Positions 42,502 to 50,477 of a DNA stretch of 64,000 bases are shown in pieces; position 1 is the first letter of the stretch, and every line of letters starts with the position of its first letter. The stretch covers positions 12,064 to 76,063 of the forward strand of contig UQKM01000011.1 in assembly GCA_900541685.1 (NCBI GenBank). Direction: 5' to 3'. Under the pieces are notes generated by a model. The model saw only the letters and a program-made list of their open reading frames with translations, ran no database searches and was not told the DNA's origin. This stretch comes from an uncultured Collinsella sp. Lineage in GTDB: Bacteria > Actinomycetota > Coriobacteriia > Coriobacteriales > Coriobacteriaceae. Position numbers and translations under genes: made by a program.

Positions 42502-43584
42502 CTAATACTGAGCAACGCCCTCCGCCCGACGCCGCGATTCCGAGAAATCGAACTCGGCTCGATGGGCCTCGAGAAATCGTGCGTTAGGGCGCAAACGATG
42601 TTCATCCGGCTCGCGCAACACCGAGCCCGCAAACGCCGCATAATCCGTATGCTGCAGAAGGTACGACCCGCAAAGCTGATAATCGCCGCGCACCAGCTCA
42701 AACGAAATCAAATGGGCATCAAACAGCGAGTGCAGGTCGCGGCGCAGCAGAATACCGTTGCTGACAACCTGCGACTTGGGACCCGAATAGTTCTCAATAT
42801 GCGCAGCTTCGAGCGCTTCGCTGACATTGCAGCCCGAAACAGCACACTTACCGGTATAGGCCTCAAAGAGCTGAGTGCGGAAACGCTGCTGGCCGATTCG
42901 CTCACGGCGCAGCGCGTAGCGGACCTTTTCTTCGTCGCTCGCCGAGGCGCCGGAAAACTCCGCCGCGATTGGATCGTCCTTCATGTAGCTCATGTCGGGG
43001 TAGAAACGTGCATCGGGTCCGCCCTTGTGAACGGGGCCATGCAGTACAAACCAGCTGTTCTCCGGCTCGTAGCGCTCAACGAACGCTAGGCCGAGCACCT
43101 TGTAGCCAGCGCTCGTTGCAAAGAACACGCCAACGGGAACGCCGCACTCCATGCAGTTGATCATTTTTTCGTTATAGCGTTGGTCGCGCCAGCTTTCAAC
43201 CGAAGCACTTTGCGATGAATACTTGAACACCCACGTGCCGTCCTCAAGATAGAGCGGGGGAACATCGGAATAGCTCCCACTTGTAGAGCTGTGCACCGAA
43301 AGCGCAAAGGTCTTTTCCACAGGATGCTTGATGTGTCCACGACCCGGCCAATAAATACCTGATTGACGCGAAACGCAAAAGGTCTCAGAGCCAATCATCA
43401 TGCGATAAGGATACTGGGGGCTATCAGCTTTAATGTTATGAGGAAGTTTTTCCCAAATCTCGCCACGCTGCTCCTCGCGCAAGAACCACTCCCAAGCCAA
43501 AACATACTCAGACGGCACAAGGCTACAAGCACGGTCAAAACTCGGCAGAGTTATCAGCGGAACACTAGAAGCGATGCCGTCCAT
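42502..43584 (-). CDS. HNH endonuclease, possible modification-dependent restriction enzyme
   Basis: A 360-residue protein. The C-terminal HNH domain is QQRFRTQLFEAYTGKCAVSG (about 235-254) through EAAHIENYSGPKSQVVSNGILLRRDLHSLFD, with the first His-Ile and Asn of the beta-beta-alpha metal fold. The N-terminal 200 residues contain GSYSDVPPLYLEDGTWVFKYS and QRYNEKMINCMECGVPVGVF, which resemble the SRA-like region of type IV, modification-dependent enzymes; this second assignment is tentative. No methyltransferase is adjacent, which fits a type IV system. The ATG at 43584 has a GGAGGTTCC site. Confidence 0.75.
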   Translation of the reverse strand: MDGIASSVPLITLPSFDRACSLVPSEYVLAWEWFLREEQRGEIWEKLPHNIKADSPQYPYRMMIGSETFCVSRQSGIYWPGRGHIKHPVEKTFALSVHSSTSGSYSDVPPLYLEDGTWVFKYSSQSASVESWRDQRYNEKMINCMECGVPVGVFFATSAGYKVLGLAFVERYEPENSWFVLHGPVHKGGPDARFYPDMSYMKDDPIAAEFSGASASDEEKVRYALRRERIGQQRFRTQLFEAYTGKCAVSGCNVSEALEAAHIENYSGPKSQVVSNGILLRRDLHSLFDAHLISFELVRGDYQLCGSYLLQHTDYAAFAGSVLREPDEHRLRPNARFLEAHRAEFDFSESRRRAEGVAQY

Positions 43585-43675
43585 AAGGAACCTCCAGAAA
43601 GAACAGTTCCCCACATCATCGCTGATCTACGCGGGCTCATGTGCAACCGTTTTGCGCATAGCCACCGCACAAGAA

Positions 43676-43703
43676 AGGGGCCACTTCGATTGAAGCGGCC
43701 CCT
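43676..43703 (-). terminator. terminator of the SipW-type gene E
   Basis: AGGGGCC and GGCCCCT with inner CTTC/GAAG make an 11-bp stem with one mismatch. On the minus strand TTTCTT follows. It lies 30 nt beyond the stop at 43733. Confidence 0.8.
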
Positions 43704-43732
43704 ATCAGGCAAATCTAGCTAATGGCTTAGCC

Positions 43733-44677
43733 CTACTTGGAATCAGGAACAATGCCGACCAAGCTTACGGTGACATCAAAGGTCGGAGCAGCGGTGTTCT
43801 TGCCCTGCTCGGACCAGTTTTGGCAGTCGGAGTCGGTGCCTTCCATCCAGATGACAATCTTCATGTTCGTGCCGTTGTAGTCAACGTTCTTTGCGATGGC
43901 TTTCGGATTTGCTCCACCAGGTTTGGAATAAGAGCCGCTTGATCCGGCGGCGGCCCAATCGCCGCCGTTCTGGTCAACTAGGGTCGCGCCGGAAACATGA
44001 GCATAATCGGGCGCTTTGGTCTCGGTGCCTTCAGCAGCAACACAGCTCCAGCCGATCGTATAAGAGGCATCGTTGCCATGTTCGGCAGTCGAAGGCTCAA
44101 CCGGGGCGTAGACAACCTTAAGCTCATCGTCAATAACGATGCCAACACGCAGGCTACCCTGGATCTTGCCAAACCACTCCTGCGTTGCATTGTCGGAAGG
44201 CTTGATGGTGACAGGATTCGCACCGTCTAGATAGACATCCGCAACGCCCGTGTTCGTCACGGTGTAGAGGGTGTAGTCAGCGGCGACGTAGGCATAATAG
44301 GAATCGGCACCGTTCGTCAGCACATACTTGCCGTCGGCGCCCGTGTTGGCCTTCTGATAGCCGGAGACATCGGTGCCCTGCCAGGACTTGGGGACGAACC
44401 AAGTCCGCGCATCGTTGGTCGATGAAGGGCTGATTTCGTGACCAGCCGAGCTGGCAGTGGTTTGCTTGTCCGAACCATCATGGGCAACATTTTTACCCTG
44501 AGCAATTTGCAGCACCATGCCATTCGCTTGAGCGGAAATGGTGCTCGTAGTTGCGTGGACCCTACTGTTCGTAACAAACCATGCGTAGGTAGTTGCAGAA
44601 AGCGCCACCGCCGAGACGACGACGGTCAACGCCGCTCCAACAAGCTGAACCTTAAGCCTCTTTACTGAATCGTGCAT
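43733..44677 (-). CDS. SipW-type secreted protein, member E
   Basis: A 314-residue protein starting MHDSVKRLKVQ, a helix and SATTYAWFVTNSRVHATTSTISAQANG, then a beta-rich mature domain. Near the C-terminus, VIWMEGTDSDCQNW matches the shared motif of genes A-D. The segment TSTISAQ after the signal recurs in gene F at 44760, so E and F form a subgroup. The ATG at 44677 has GGGAGG. It lies 82 nt after gene F with an attenuator-like hairpin between, so F may be expressed at higher level. Confidence 0.85.
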   Translation of the reverse strand: MHDSVKRLKVQLVGAALTVVVSAVALSATTYAWFVTNSRVHATTSTISAQANGMVLQIAQGKNVAHDGSDKQTTASSAGHEISPSSTNDARTWFVPKSWQGTDVSGYQKANTGADGKYVLTNGADSYYAYVAADYTLYTVTNTGVADVYLDGANPVTIKPSDNATQEWFGKIQGSLRVGIVIDDELKVVYAPVEPSTAEHGNDASYTIGWSCVAAEGTETKAPDYAHVSGATLVDQNGGDWAAAGSSGSYSKPGGANPKAIAKNVDYNGTNMKIVIWMEGTDSDCQNWSEQGKNTAAPTFDVTVSLVGIVPDSK

Positions 44678-44704
44678 GCCCGTCGCCTCCCTTCGTTACG
44701 GAAA

Positions 44705-44735
44705 AGGGCAGGATCCCGGGCTGGGAACCTGCCCT
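44705..44735 (-). terminator. hairpin between SipW-type genes F and E
   Basis: AGGGCAGG-A-TCCC (44705-44717) pairs with GGGA-A-CCTGCCCT (44723-44735), and the minus strand continues TTTTCC. It lies 25 nt past the F stop and upstream of E, so it can terminate most transcripts and leave a fraction to read into E. Confidence 0.75.
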
Positions 44736-44759
44736 CTTAAGCCAGCGTGCAAACGCAGA

Positions 44760-45557
44760 CTATTTGTTGGCTGCCTTGGCCTTAAAGAAAACCGTCATCT
44801 TTGCAGTATCGGTCAGCAGGTTCTTCTCAAGATTCGAAGTTTTAACTACAGCATCCTTACCCTCGTAGTAAAGGTAAACATGGACTGCAGTATCCTGACC
44901 GGCGGTGATATCGCCAAGAGTTACAGCGGCATTCTGGTCGGCAGAAGTAAGCTTAGCCTCGAACTCAGTCGAGTTCTCCTTCTGTCCGTATACTACCCAA
45001 GTGTTCCCGTTATCGTTCGTAACCAGCACGCGCAAGGCCTTCATGAGCTCAGAGTTTGACGTTGCATTTTTGGCAACTTCGACTTTATCAACTTCGAGAT
45101 TAGACAGATTCTGACCCTTAGAGCTGATGTTGTAGTCCTGCTTAAGCGCATAACTGCCCTTCACTGCTGCAGTAGAAGATCCAGCGGTTTCAGCATTGTC
45201 CGGGTCCTTGCAAAGCTCGAGTTCACTACTAAGCGTACCATCATCAAGACCCTTACCGAAACCAGTCATCCACTGTCCCTTAGTGGCACCGGTTTCCTCG
45301 CCGTAGGTCGCGGGGAAGAGAGCTTTCTTCTCGACATTAGTAGTGACTGTAGTGGTGTCGACCCCACTTGCACCCGTCGTGCCATTCGTGATGGTCATAA
45401 ACGCAGCGTTCGACTGAGCGGAGATCGTGCTCGTGGTGGCGTCGACTTTGCTGTTCGTCACAAACCATGCGAACGTGGCAGAGCCCAGCGCTACGGCTGC
45501 TACCAGCACCATGGCGATGGCGGCGCCCATCTGCTTCTTTAATGCCTTGGTATCCAT
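44760..45557 (-). CDS. SipW-type secreted protein, member F
   Basis: A 265-residue protein starting MDTKALKKQMGAAIAMVLVA, helix and SATFAWFVTNSKVDATTSTISAQSNA. The mature domain is Thr/Asp/Asn-rich. The C-terminal motif is weaker (YLYYEGKDAVVKTS), without the Cys. The AT-richer codons and simple repeats TTTVTTN suggest a fast-evolving surface protein. The ATG at 45557 has GAAAGGGG. The longer open frame upstream is non-coding. It is followed by a hairpin and gene E. Confidence 0.85.
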   Translation of the reverse strand: MDTKALKKQMGAAIAMVLVAAVALGSATFAWFVTNSKVDATTSTISAQSNAAFMTITNGTTGASGVDTTTVTTNVEKKALFPATYGEETGATKGQWMTGFGKGLDDGTLSSELELCKDPDNAETAGSSTAAVKGSYALKQDYNISSKGQNLSNLEVDKVEVAKNATSNSELMKALRVLVTNDNGNTWVVYGQKENSTEFEAKLTSADQNAAVTLGDITAGQDTAVHVYLYYEGKDAVVKTSNLEKNLLTDTAKMTVFFKAKAANK

Positions 45558-45953
45558 GCGGACCCCTTTCTTTCCCCATTCATCCCAGATGACCCTCGAG
45601 AAGCCCGGAAGGGGAGCCCGCGCTTTCGTGTTGGATGTTGCTTGCCCATCCTTTAGACATGGAATTGAGAATACCATAATTCTTACGATTTCCTTATGAG
45701 TTTTCGGCAGCCTACATTCAGGCAGATTCATAGGTCTACCTCGGGCTATATGTGGTGCTATGTGAACATCGTTTACCCTATTTGATCTCTCTCCCGCAAA
45801 GCCGTAAGCCCCTCTTAAGGCTTGCGACCGCAGCGACACGTCGTCGCATACATTCACCCTCCGCCATGCTTCGCCCTAGTCCTTCCCCCTCGCTATACTG
45901 GTGTGGCACGTGTCATTTTTGCCTGCTAAACGGGCTATTTGTTGGGAGGGCTC
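45558..45953. other. 396-bp divergent spacer
   Basis: No credible gene. It holds the promoter of the leftward F-E genes and of the rightward gene at 45954. TATACT at 45894-45899 is a possible -10 for the latter. A clear -35 is not seen for either. The sequence is Pro/Thr-rich when read as ORF and lacks ribosome sites. Confidence 0.5.
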
Positions 45954-46466
45954 ATGCCTGCCGCCACTCAACCCAAGGGAAGCGTTTCCGCCGGATCGAT
46001 CAAGCCGGTGACGCGCAAAGCCGTCCGCTGCCAGCGCGAAGTCGCCTGGCTGGTCACGCAAGCGGCCGGCAAGCTCGTCGCCACCACCGACGACGTCAAC
46101 GCGCCCACGCCCAGCTTTGTGCTGGCGGCGGCGTTGTCGTACACCCACGAACAGGAGCAGGCCGCGCAAAACGGTGGACACTCGATTGACTACGAGGCCG
46201 TCATGGGCCCCGACCTCGCGAGCTTTTGTGTGGCCGCGGGACTGCCCGCAGCGCCCAACGCGCTTTCGGACACGGGCTACATGTTCACCCTCTCGGGCGC
46301 GGACCTCATCCGCGACGTTTACGCCTACTGCAGCGACCTGGGTGAGCGCATGGGAGACGCGGCGCAGGTCAAACCGGGCTACGCGATCAAGCTCGCACTG
46401 CGGCTGTTCTTGCTGGATGCCGCCGGCGGCAACGGCGCCAGCTCCACAGATAACGCCTCCGCATAG
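45954..46466 (+). CDS. hypothetical protein
   Basis: A 170-residue protein I do not recognise. It starts MPAATQPKGSVSAGSIKPVTRK, is hydrophilic with moderate helix content (VAWLVTQAAGKLVATTDD; LIRDVYAYCSDLGERMGD) and lacks membrane segments. The ATG at 45954 has a GGGAGGG site, and the terminator at 46471 follows directly, so it appears to be a real single-gene unit. Nothing in the context points to a function. Confidence 0.6.
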   Translation: MPAATQPKGSVSAGSIKPVTRKAVRCQREVAWLVTQAAGKLVATTDDVNAPTPSFVLAAALSYTHEQEQAAQNGGHSIDYEAVMGPDLASFCVAAGLPAAPNALSDTGYMFTLSGADLIRDVYAYCSDLGERMGDAAQVKPGYAIKLALRLFLLDAAGGNGASSTDNASA

Positions 46467-46470
46467 CAAA

Positions 46471-46506
46471 AGCGCCGGGCCGGAAAATGAATCCCGGCCC
46501 GGCGCT
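46471..46506. terminator. bidirectional terminator between the convergent genes
   Basis: AGCGCCGGGCCGG (46471-46483) and CCGGCCCGGCGCT (46494-46506) form a perfect 13-bp stem. Rightward it is followed by TGTTCGTTCT, leftward by TTTTGC. It sits between the stops at 46466 (+) and 46515 (-). Confidence 0.88.
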
Positions 46507-46514
46507 TGTTCGTT

Positions 46515-47714
46515 CTACTTGTCTCCGTCTTTCACGGGCGAGTTCTTTTGGTTGCGGCGGTTACCCCACGTCACGTTGTGCTCCTTGTAGTAATCGGGCG
46601 CCTCGTTGCCGCTCGCGCTAATGGGGTCATTGCCGGTCAGGGTATCGGCAATATCCTGCACAAACTTAACGAACAGGCTCGAGTCGTCGGTCTCGGACGA
46701 ATCAAAGTCAAAACCGAACTCCACCGCACCGCCAATGATCTTGTCCACGCACTCCGGATCGTCGCCGTCCAGCCAAATGACCACGGTGTACTTGTCCACA
46801 TCGCCCACGCGAAAGTTCTTGTGGCTGATGGTCGTCACCACGTCTTTGGACGCAAACGGCTCGGTGTTGGGCTCGGGGCTGCCATCGGCCGCAGCCGCCG
46901 CATAGGTGGTGGGCTTGCCGTTGCGATACACCCGCACGCGCGCGGCCTTATCCACGCCCTTGCTGGCGCTGACCACCTTGAGCTTGGCGCTATAGCCCAG
47001 ATCGGTCTTGCCGGCGCTGCGGATATAGAAGGTGTACGCCACGTAGTTTTTGCCGTTGTGGCTGCCGTCGATGTCGTCCAGGTTATCGGGCAGGTCCTCG
47101 GCAGCGATATTGGTGCCGTTGTCCACGGCGTCGGCCGCCAGGCGCGCGGTGGCGTTGTTAAAGTCGCCGTTGTCGGCAATGGCCACGCCGCGGCGGAACA
47201 GCTCCAGGCGGTTGAGGTTGATAGTGAAGTTACCCATGTTTTCCTGCATAAACGACAGGGCGAACAGCACGCCAAAGGCAAGCGCCAGCACCACGAGGGC
47301 CTTTTGCAACTTGTCCATGCGCAGCAGCGCCGTGCCGATGCGCTCCATGCGACGCTTGGGCATGTACATGGACACGACCGCGTCGGGGTCGATGTCGTCG
47401 AGGTCCTGGTCGGCCAGCGCCTGCTCCAGCTCCTCGATGCGCACCACGCCGCGCAAGTCGCGCTTGGGTTTGGGCTTGCGCTTGGGCTTGCCGAAGCGCT
47501 TGCGGGAGGTGGGGGCCTGGTCGGGCGCGGAGTCCTCGCCGGGCGCGTTCTCGGCATTGGCGGCGGGCGCGTCTGCCGACGTGTCCACGGTCTGGCGCTC
47601 GGCCTGGCGCTCGGCCAAATTATCGGCCACGCCCTCGGCTTGGTCCTGCGCCAAATCCTCGGCCACGTCCTCGGCAGCTTGATCTTTGTTGTCGTTACGC
47701 TTGAACAGAGCCAT
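46515..47714 (-). CDS. membrane-anchored relative of the SipW-type proteins
   Basis: A 399-residue protein. Residues 1-140 are cytoplasmic: an Ala/Glu/Asp-rich stretch, a basic patch (KRFGKPKRKPKPKRD) and an acidic segment. One transmembrane helix lies at about 138-156 (LQKALVVLALAFGVLFALSFM). The extracytoplasmic part carries VVIWLDGDDPECVD, the same motif as in genes A-E, but there is no TYAWF-type signal. It may anchor or nucleate filaments built from the secreted members (inference). It follows the PilZ gene after 5 nt. The ATG at 47714 is preceded by AAGATC only, so translation coupling is likely. Confidence 0.75.
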   Translation of the reverse strand: MALFKRNDNKDQAAEDVAEDLAQDQAEGVADNLAERQAERQTVDTSADAPAANAENAPGEDSAPDQAPTSRKRFGKPKRKPKPKRDLRGVVRIEELEQALADQDLDDIDPDAVVSMYMPKRRMERIGTALLRMDKLQKALVVLALAFGVLFALSFMQENMGNFTINLNRLELFRRGVAIADNGDFNNATARLAADAVDNGTNIAAEDLPDNLDDIDGSHNGKNYVAYTFYIRSAGKTDLGYSAKLKVVSASKGVDKAARVRVYRNGKPTTYAAAAADGSPEPNTEPFASKDVVTTISHKNFRVGDVDKYTVVIWLDGDDPECVDKIIGGAVEFGFDFDSSETDDSSLFVKFVQDIADTLTGNDPISASGNEAPDYYKEHNVTWGNRRNQKNSPVKDGDK

Positions 47715-47719
47715 GGCGA

Positions 47720-48385
47720 TCAGATCTTATATTTCGTGCGAATGTAGCCGACGTATTCTTTGACGAGCTCGCGCTCCATGTCGTCGGCGTAACGGAACTG
47801 CAGGCCGCAGACGTTGCGGTACAGGCTGCCCTTGGGCGCGCGGCGCACCCAACACACGATGCCCAGCTGCTCGGGCAGCTCGTGGCGCTCGCCCTGCAGG
47901 CGGATCGTGGGCATTTGCACGGCCAGGGCCTCGCCCACGTCGGGGTAATCGTTGAGGTAGATAGCCAGACCGCCGGCCGAGACGTCGATGGTCATGGCGT
48001 CCTCGGGCTCGGGGGTCGGCGCGTTGTCGCGCTGGTAGGTCAGGCGCATGGCGACCTTAAAACGCTCGTCGCGGCGCTTGACGAAGGTGCGCTGCTCGGC
48101 GACTCTACGCATTTTCCAGTAGGTGCGGATGCCCTTTTTCTCGACTGCCTCGGGATAGCCGGCGAGCACGAACGTCTCCTCGCCCACTTTGTATTGCAGC
48201 AGGAGCTTTTGGTTTTCGTCCATGAGGAGCGGCTTGCCGGCGAGCATGGGCGCGCTCATAAGAAAGTACGCGTCGTCCAGGTTCTCTTTGTACGTGGCGA
48301 GCATGTTGAAGTCGGTTTTTTGGCCCATGGGCACGTCGAATGCCACCTGAAGCTTAGTCCCCGGCGTTATCTGTTGCTCTGCCAT
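47720..48385 (-). CDS. PilZ domain c-di-GMP binding protein
   Basis: A 221-residue protein with an N-terminal YcgR-like region (residues 1-100) and a C-terminal PilZ domain. The c-di-GMP binding residues are in RRDER (about 104-108) and DVSAGG (about 134-139). This is a cytoplasmic receiver that may control the anchored protein translated right after it. The ATG at 48385 has GGGGGAG. There is no diguanylate cyclase in the window. The upstream open frame is not coding. Confidence 0.85.
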   Translation of the reverse strand: MAEQQITPGTKLQVAFDVPMGQKTDFNMLATYKENLDDAYFLMSAPMLAGKPLLMDENQKLLLQYKVGEETFVLAGYPEAVEKKGIRTYWKMRRVAEQRTFVKRRDERFKVAMRLTYQRDNAPTPEPEDAMTIDVSAGGLAIYLNDYPDVGEALAVQMPTIRLQGERHELPEQLGIVCWVRRAPKGSLYRNVCGLQFRYADDMERELVKEYVGYIRTKYKI

Positions 48386-48690
48386 GTATTCTCCCCCAGT
48401 CGCGGGCGCCGATATCATCGTCGTGCGCGATGCACATTGGGCTATTGTACCTGCTTTGCCGCAGGTTTCGATGTGCGGTGCGTGAAATGGCGGGATGCGA
48501 GGCGCGGGTGAACGCGCAGCTGCTCCGCGCGCGGCATTAATCTGACAGCGATGCATGCCCCCGACAGTCCGTCTGTCTGTCTATCTCTCAGTTATCTCTC
48601 ATTTATCTCTCAGCTTAGAGATGAGTGAGAGATGAGAGATGCGTGAGTGATGGACGAGTGTGATTTTTTGGACGGTCGGAAAATCCCTCA
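48386..48690. other. spacer with TATCTCTCA repeats
   Basis: No gene. TATCTCTCA occurs three times (about 48582-48612), and the last copies face GAGAGAT sequences at 48617-48640, giving a nested inverted repeat. It should hold the promoter of the PilZ-anchored protein operon. The repeats are unlike others in the window. Confidence 0.5.
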
Positions 48691-48729
48691 AATAAAAAAC
48701 GGGGCCGGCCTTACGCCGAGCCCCGTTTT
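48691..48729 (-). terminator. terminator of the PTS IIC-IID operon
   Basis: AAAACGGGGC and GCCCCGTTTT enclose a second stem CGGC / GCCG. Read on the minus strand the stem is followed by TTTTATTTG. It lies 46 nt past the EIID stop at 48775. Confidence 0.85.
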
Positions 48730-48774
48730 CAAACGGTCAGTTAGTTATCCAACGCGCGAGCATAGCAGTCAACA

Positions 48775-49623
48775 TTACGCCGCCGCGAACACTCCCAAGC
48801 CCGTTCCGATGATGCAGATTGCGAAGATGCCCAAGATGATCCAAATGGTCTTGACGCCCTTTTTATAGAGGGCAACGCAAGCGAACGTTGCCAGCAAGGG
48901 CAGCAGACCGGGGAAGATCGAATCGAACAGATCCTGCAGGACAATCTCCGAACCACCCACGTCAAAGGTCAAAGCCGTGGACAGCGAGACCTGTGCCGCA
49001 ATCATGGCGCCGATAACGGTCATTCCGAGAACACCGGCAGCATGCGTCATGCGAGACATAAGGTTGCTCTCTTCGGACTGCTGCAAAAACTTGGTTCCCA
49101 AGTCGTAACCCAGATGGGCGGCGACGATACGCGTTGCAAAGTTAATCACGGAGTAGATGAGCGCGTACACGATGGGGCCGAGCGGGTTGCCCGTCGAAGC
49201 GATGCCAATACCAATGCCGGCGGCAACCACGCGGAACGTACCCCAGTAGAACGAATCGCCGATGCCGGAAAGCGGTCCCATAAGGCCGACCTTCATGGCG
49301 TTAATCGAGGACGTGTCGAAGTTCTTATCGGCAGCCGCCTGCTCTTCCATCGAAACCGTTAGGCCGGCTACAAACGGAAGCACATGAGGCGTGATGTTAA
49401 AGAACTCGGTATGGCGATCGAGCGCCGCATAGTAATCGTCGTCGTTGGGATAGATCTTTCGCAGGGGCTTCTGAATGGTGTACATGAAGCCCATTGCCAT
49501 CATCTTGTCGTACGACTGCGAGCACTGGCTCGTAAACTGGCGAAGGAACATGCTCCGATACATATCGGGAGTCATAATCGCGTCCTTCTTGGCCTCTTTG
49601 AGGTCGGTGTTCTGGATAGCCAT
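48775..49623 (-). CDS. PTS mannose-family EIID (set 1)
   Basis: A 282-residue membrane subunit of a mannose-family phosphotransferase transporter. The motif GPLSGIGDSFYWGTFRVVAAGIG matches the EIID family, with a cytoplasmic N-terminal helical part and C-terminal membrane helices. It pairs with the EIIC at 49623, which it overlaps by one base (TAATG). No EIIA or EIIB is in this set, so it probably uses those of the downstream set or others. The substrate is not known from sequence; the linked deglycase suggests an Amadori compound. Confidence 0.93.
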   Translation of the reverse strand: MAIQNTDLKEAKKDAIMTPDMYRSMFLRQFTSQCSQSYDKMMAMGFMYTIQKPLRKIYPNDDDYYAALDRHTEFFNITPHVLPFVAGLTVSMEEQAAADKNFDTSSINAMKVGLMGPLSGIGDSFYWGTFRVVAAGIGIGIASTGNPLGPIVYALIYSVINFATRIVAAHLGYDLGTKFLQQSEESNLMSRMTHAAGVLGMTVIGAMIAAQVSLSTALTFDVGGSEIVLQDLFDSIFPGLLPLLATFACVALYKKGVKTIWIILGIFAICIIGTGLGVFAAA

Positions 49624-50396
49624 TAGAAGTCCTCCTCTTCATCTGCAGCAACCGTCTGCGGACCGGACGAGCCCTCGCGGAAGGCCAGGAGCAGCGCGAC
49701 GCAAATGGCAGCTGCGGCGACGCCGACCACGTCCATCTTGAGGTAGATGACCATAATGAAGCCCAGGAACAGCCAGGGAAGGAGCTTGTTATCGCCCATG
49801 GTCCTGATAAGAAGAGCGAAGCCGATGCAGACCATGACGCCGGACGCAACGTTGAGGCCGTCCATCACAAACTGCGGAATCGCGTTGAGCGCATTGTTGA
49901 TAAGGTCGGCACCAAAGAACAGCGAGCCAAACACCAGCAGTGCAGACGGAATGCCAATCGACAGCGGCACGATGGTCAGATGGTACAGATTCGCCTTGGC
50001 AAGATCGCGATTTGCCAGAGCGGTCTCAATCTTCTTGCAGGCAAAGGCACCCGGAACGGCGTAGCAGAAGTTGCGCCACACCTGAAGGAAGACGGAGACG
50101 GGAAGGGCGAGCGCGACGGCAGTTGCCGTGCCCGTACCCGTAATGACGGCAAACGCGCAGCCAAGCACGCCGGAGGCATAGACCTCGGGAGGAACCGCCG
50201 CGCCGACCATGATGGCGCCCATGAACATGGACTCCAAAGCAGCGCCGACGATAACGCCCTGCTGGACATCGCCAAGGATCAAGCCGACAAACAGGCTCGT
50301 AAACAGCGGACGACCAAGCATCGTAATGCCAAATAATTGCTCGTCCATGGACGCAATAAATGCGACCAGTGCAACTAGAAGATACTGGACAACCAT
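49623..50396 (-). CDS. PTS mannose-family EIIC (set 1)
   Basis: A 257-residue membrane channel subunit (VVAALESMFMGAIMVGAAVPPE region and repeated hydrophobic helices). It translocates the sugar together with EIID. The frame is open from a TTG at 50405, but the ATG at 50396 has GGGG at a suitable distance and is more likely. A 77-nt spacer follows the deglycase gene at 50478. The C-terminal tail DEEEDF is acidic. Confidence 0.9.
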   Translation of the reverse strand: MVVQYLLVALVAFIASMDEQLFGITMLGRPLFTSLFVGLILGDVQQGVIVGAALESMFMGAIMVGAAVPPEVYASGVLGCAFAVITGTGTATAVALALPVSVFLQVWRNFCYAVPGAFACKKIETALANRDLAKANLYHLTIVPLSIGIPSALLVFGSLFFGADLINNALNAIPQFVMDGLNVASGVMVCIGFALLIRTMGDNKLLPWLFLGFIMVIYLKMDVVGVAAAAICVALLLAFREGSSGPQTVAADEEEDF

Positions 50397-50477
50397 TTCG
50401 ATCAACCCCAGAAACAGGTCTGCAGGCGAGGCATTCTGCGCAGCTCGCCTGCAGACAACCGCAGCAATTTGAGAGGA

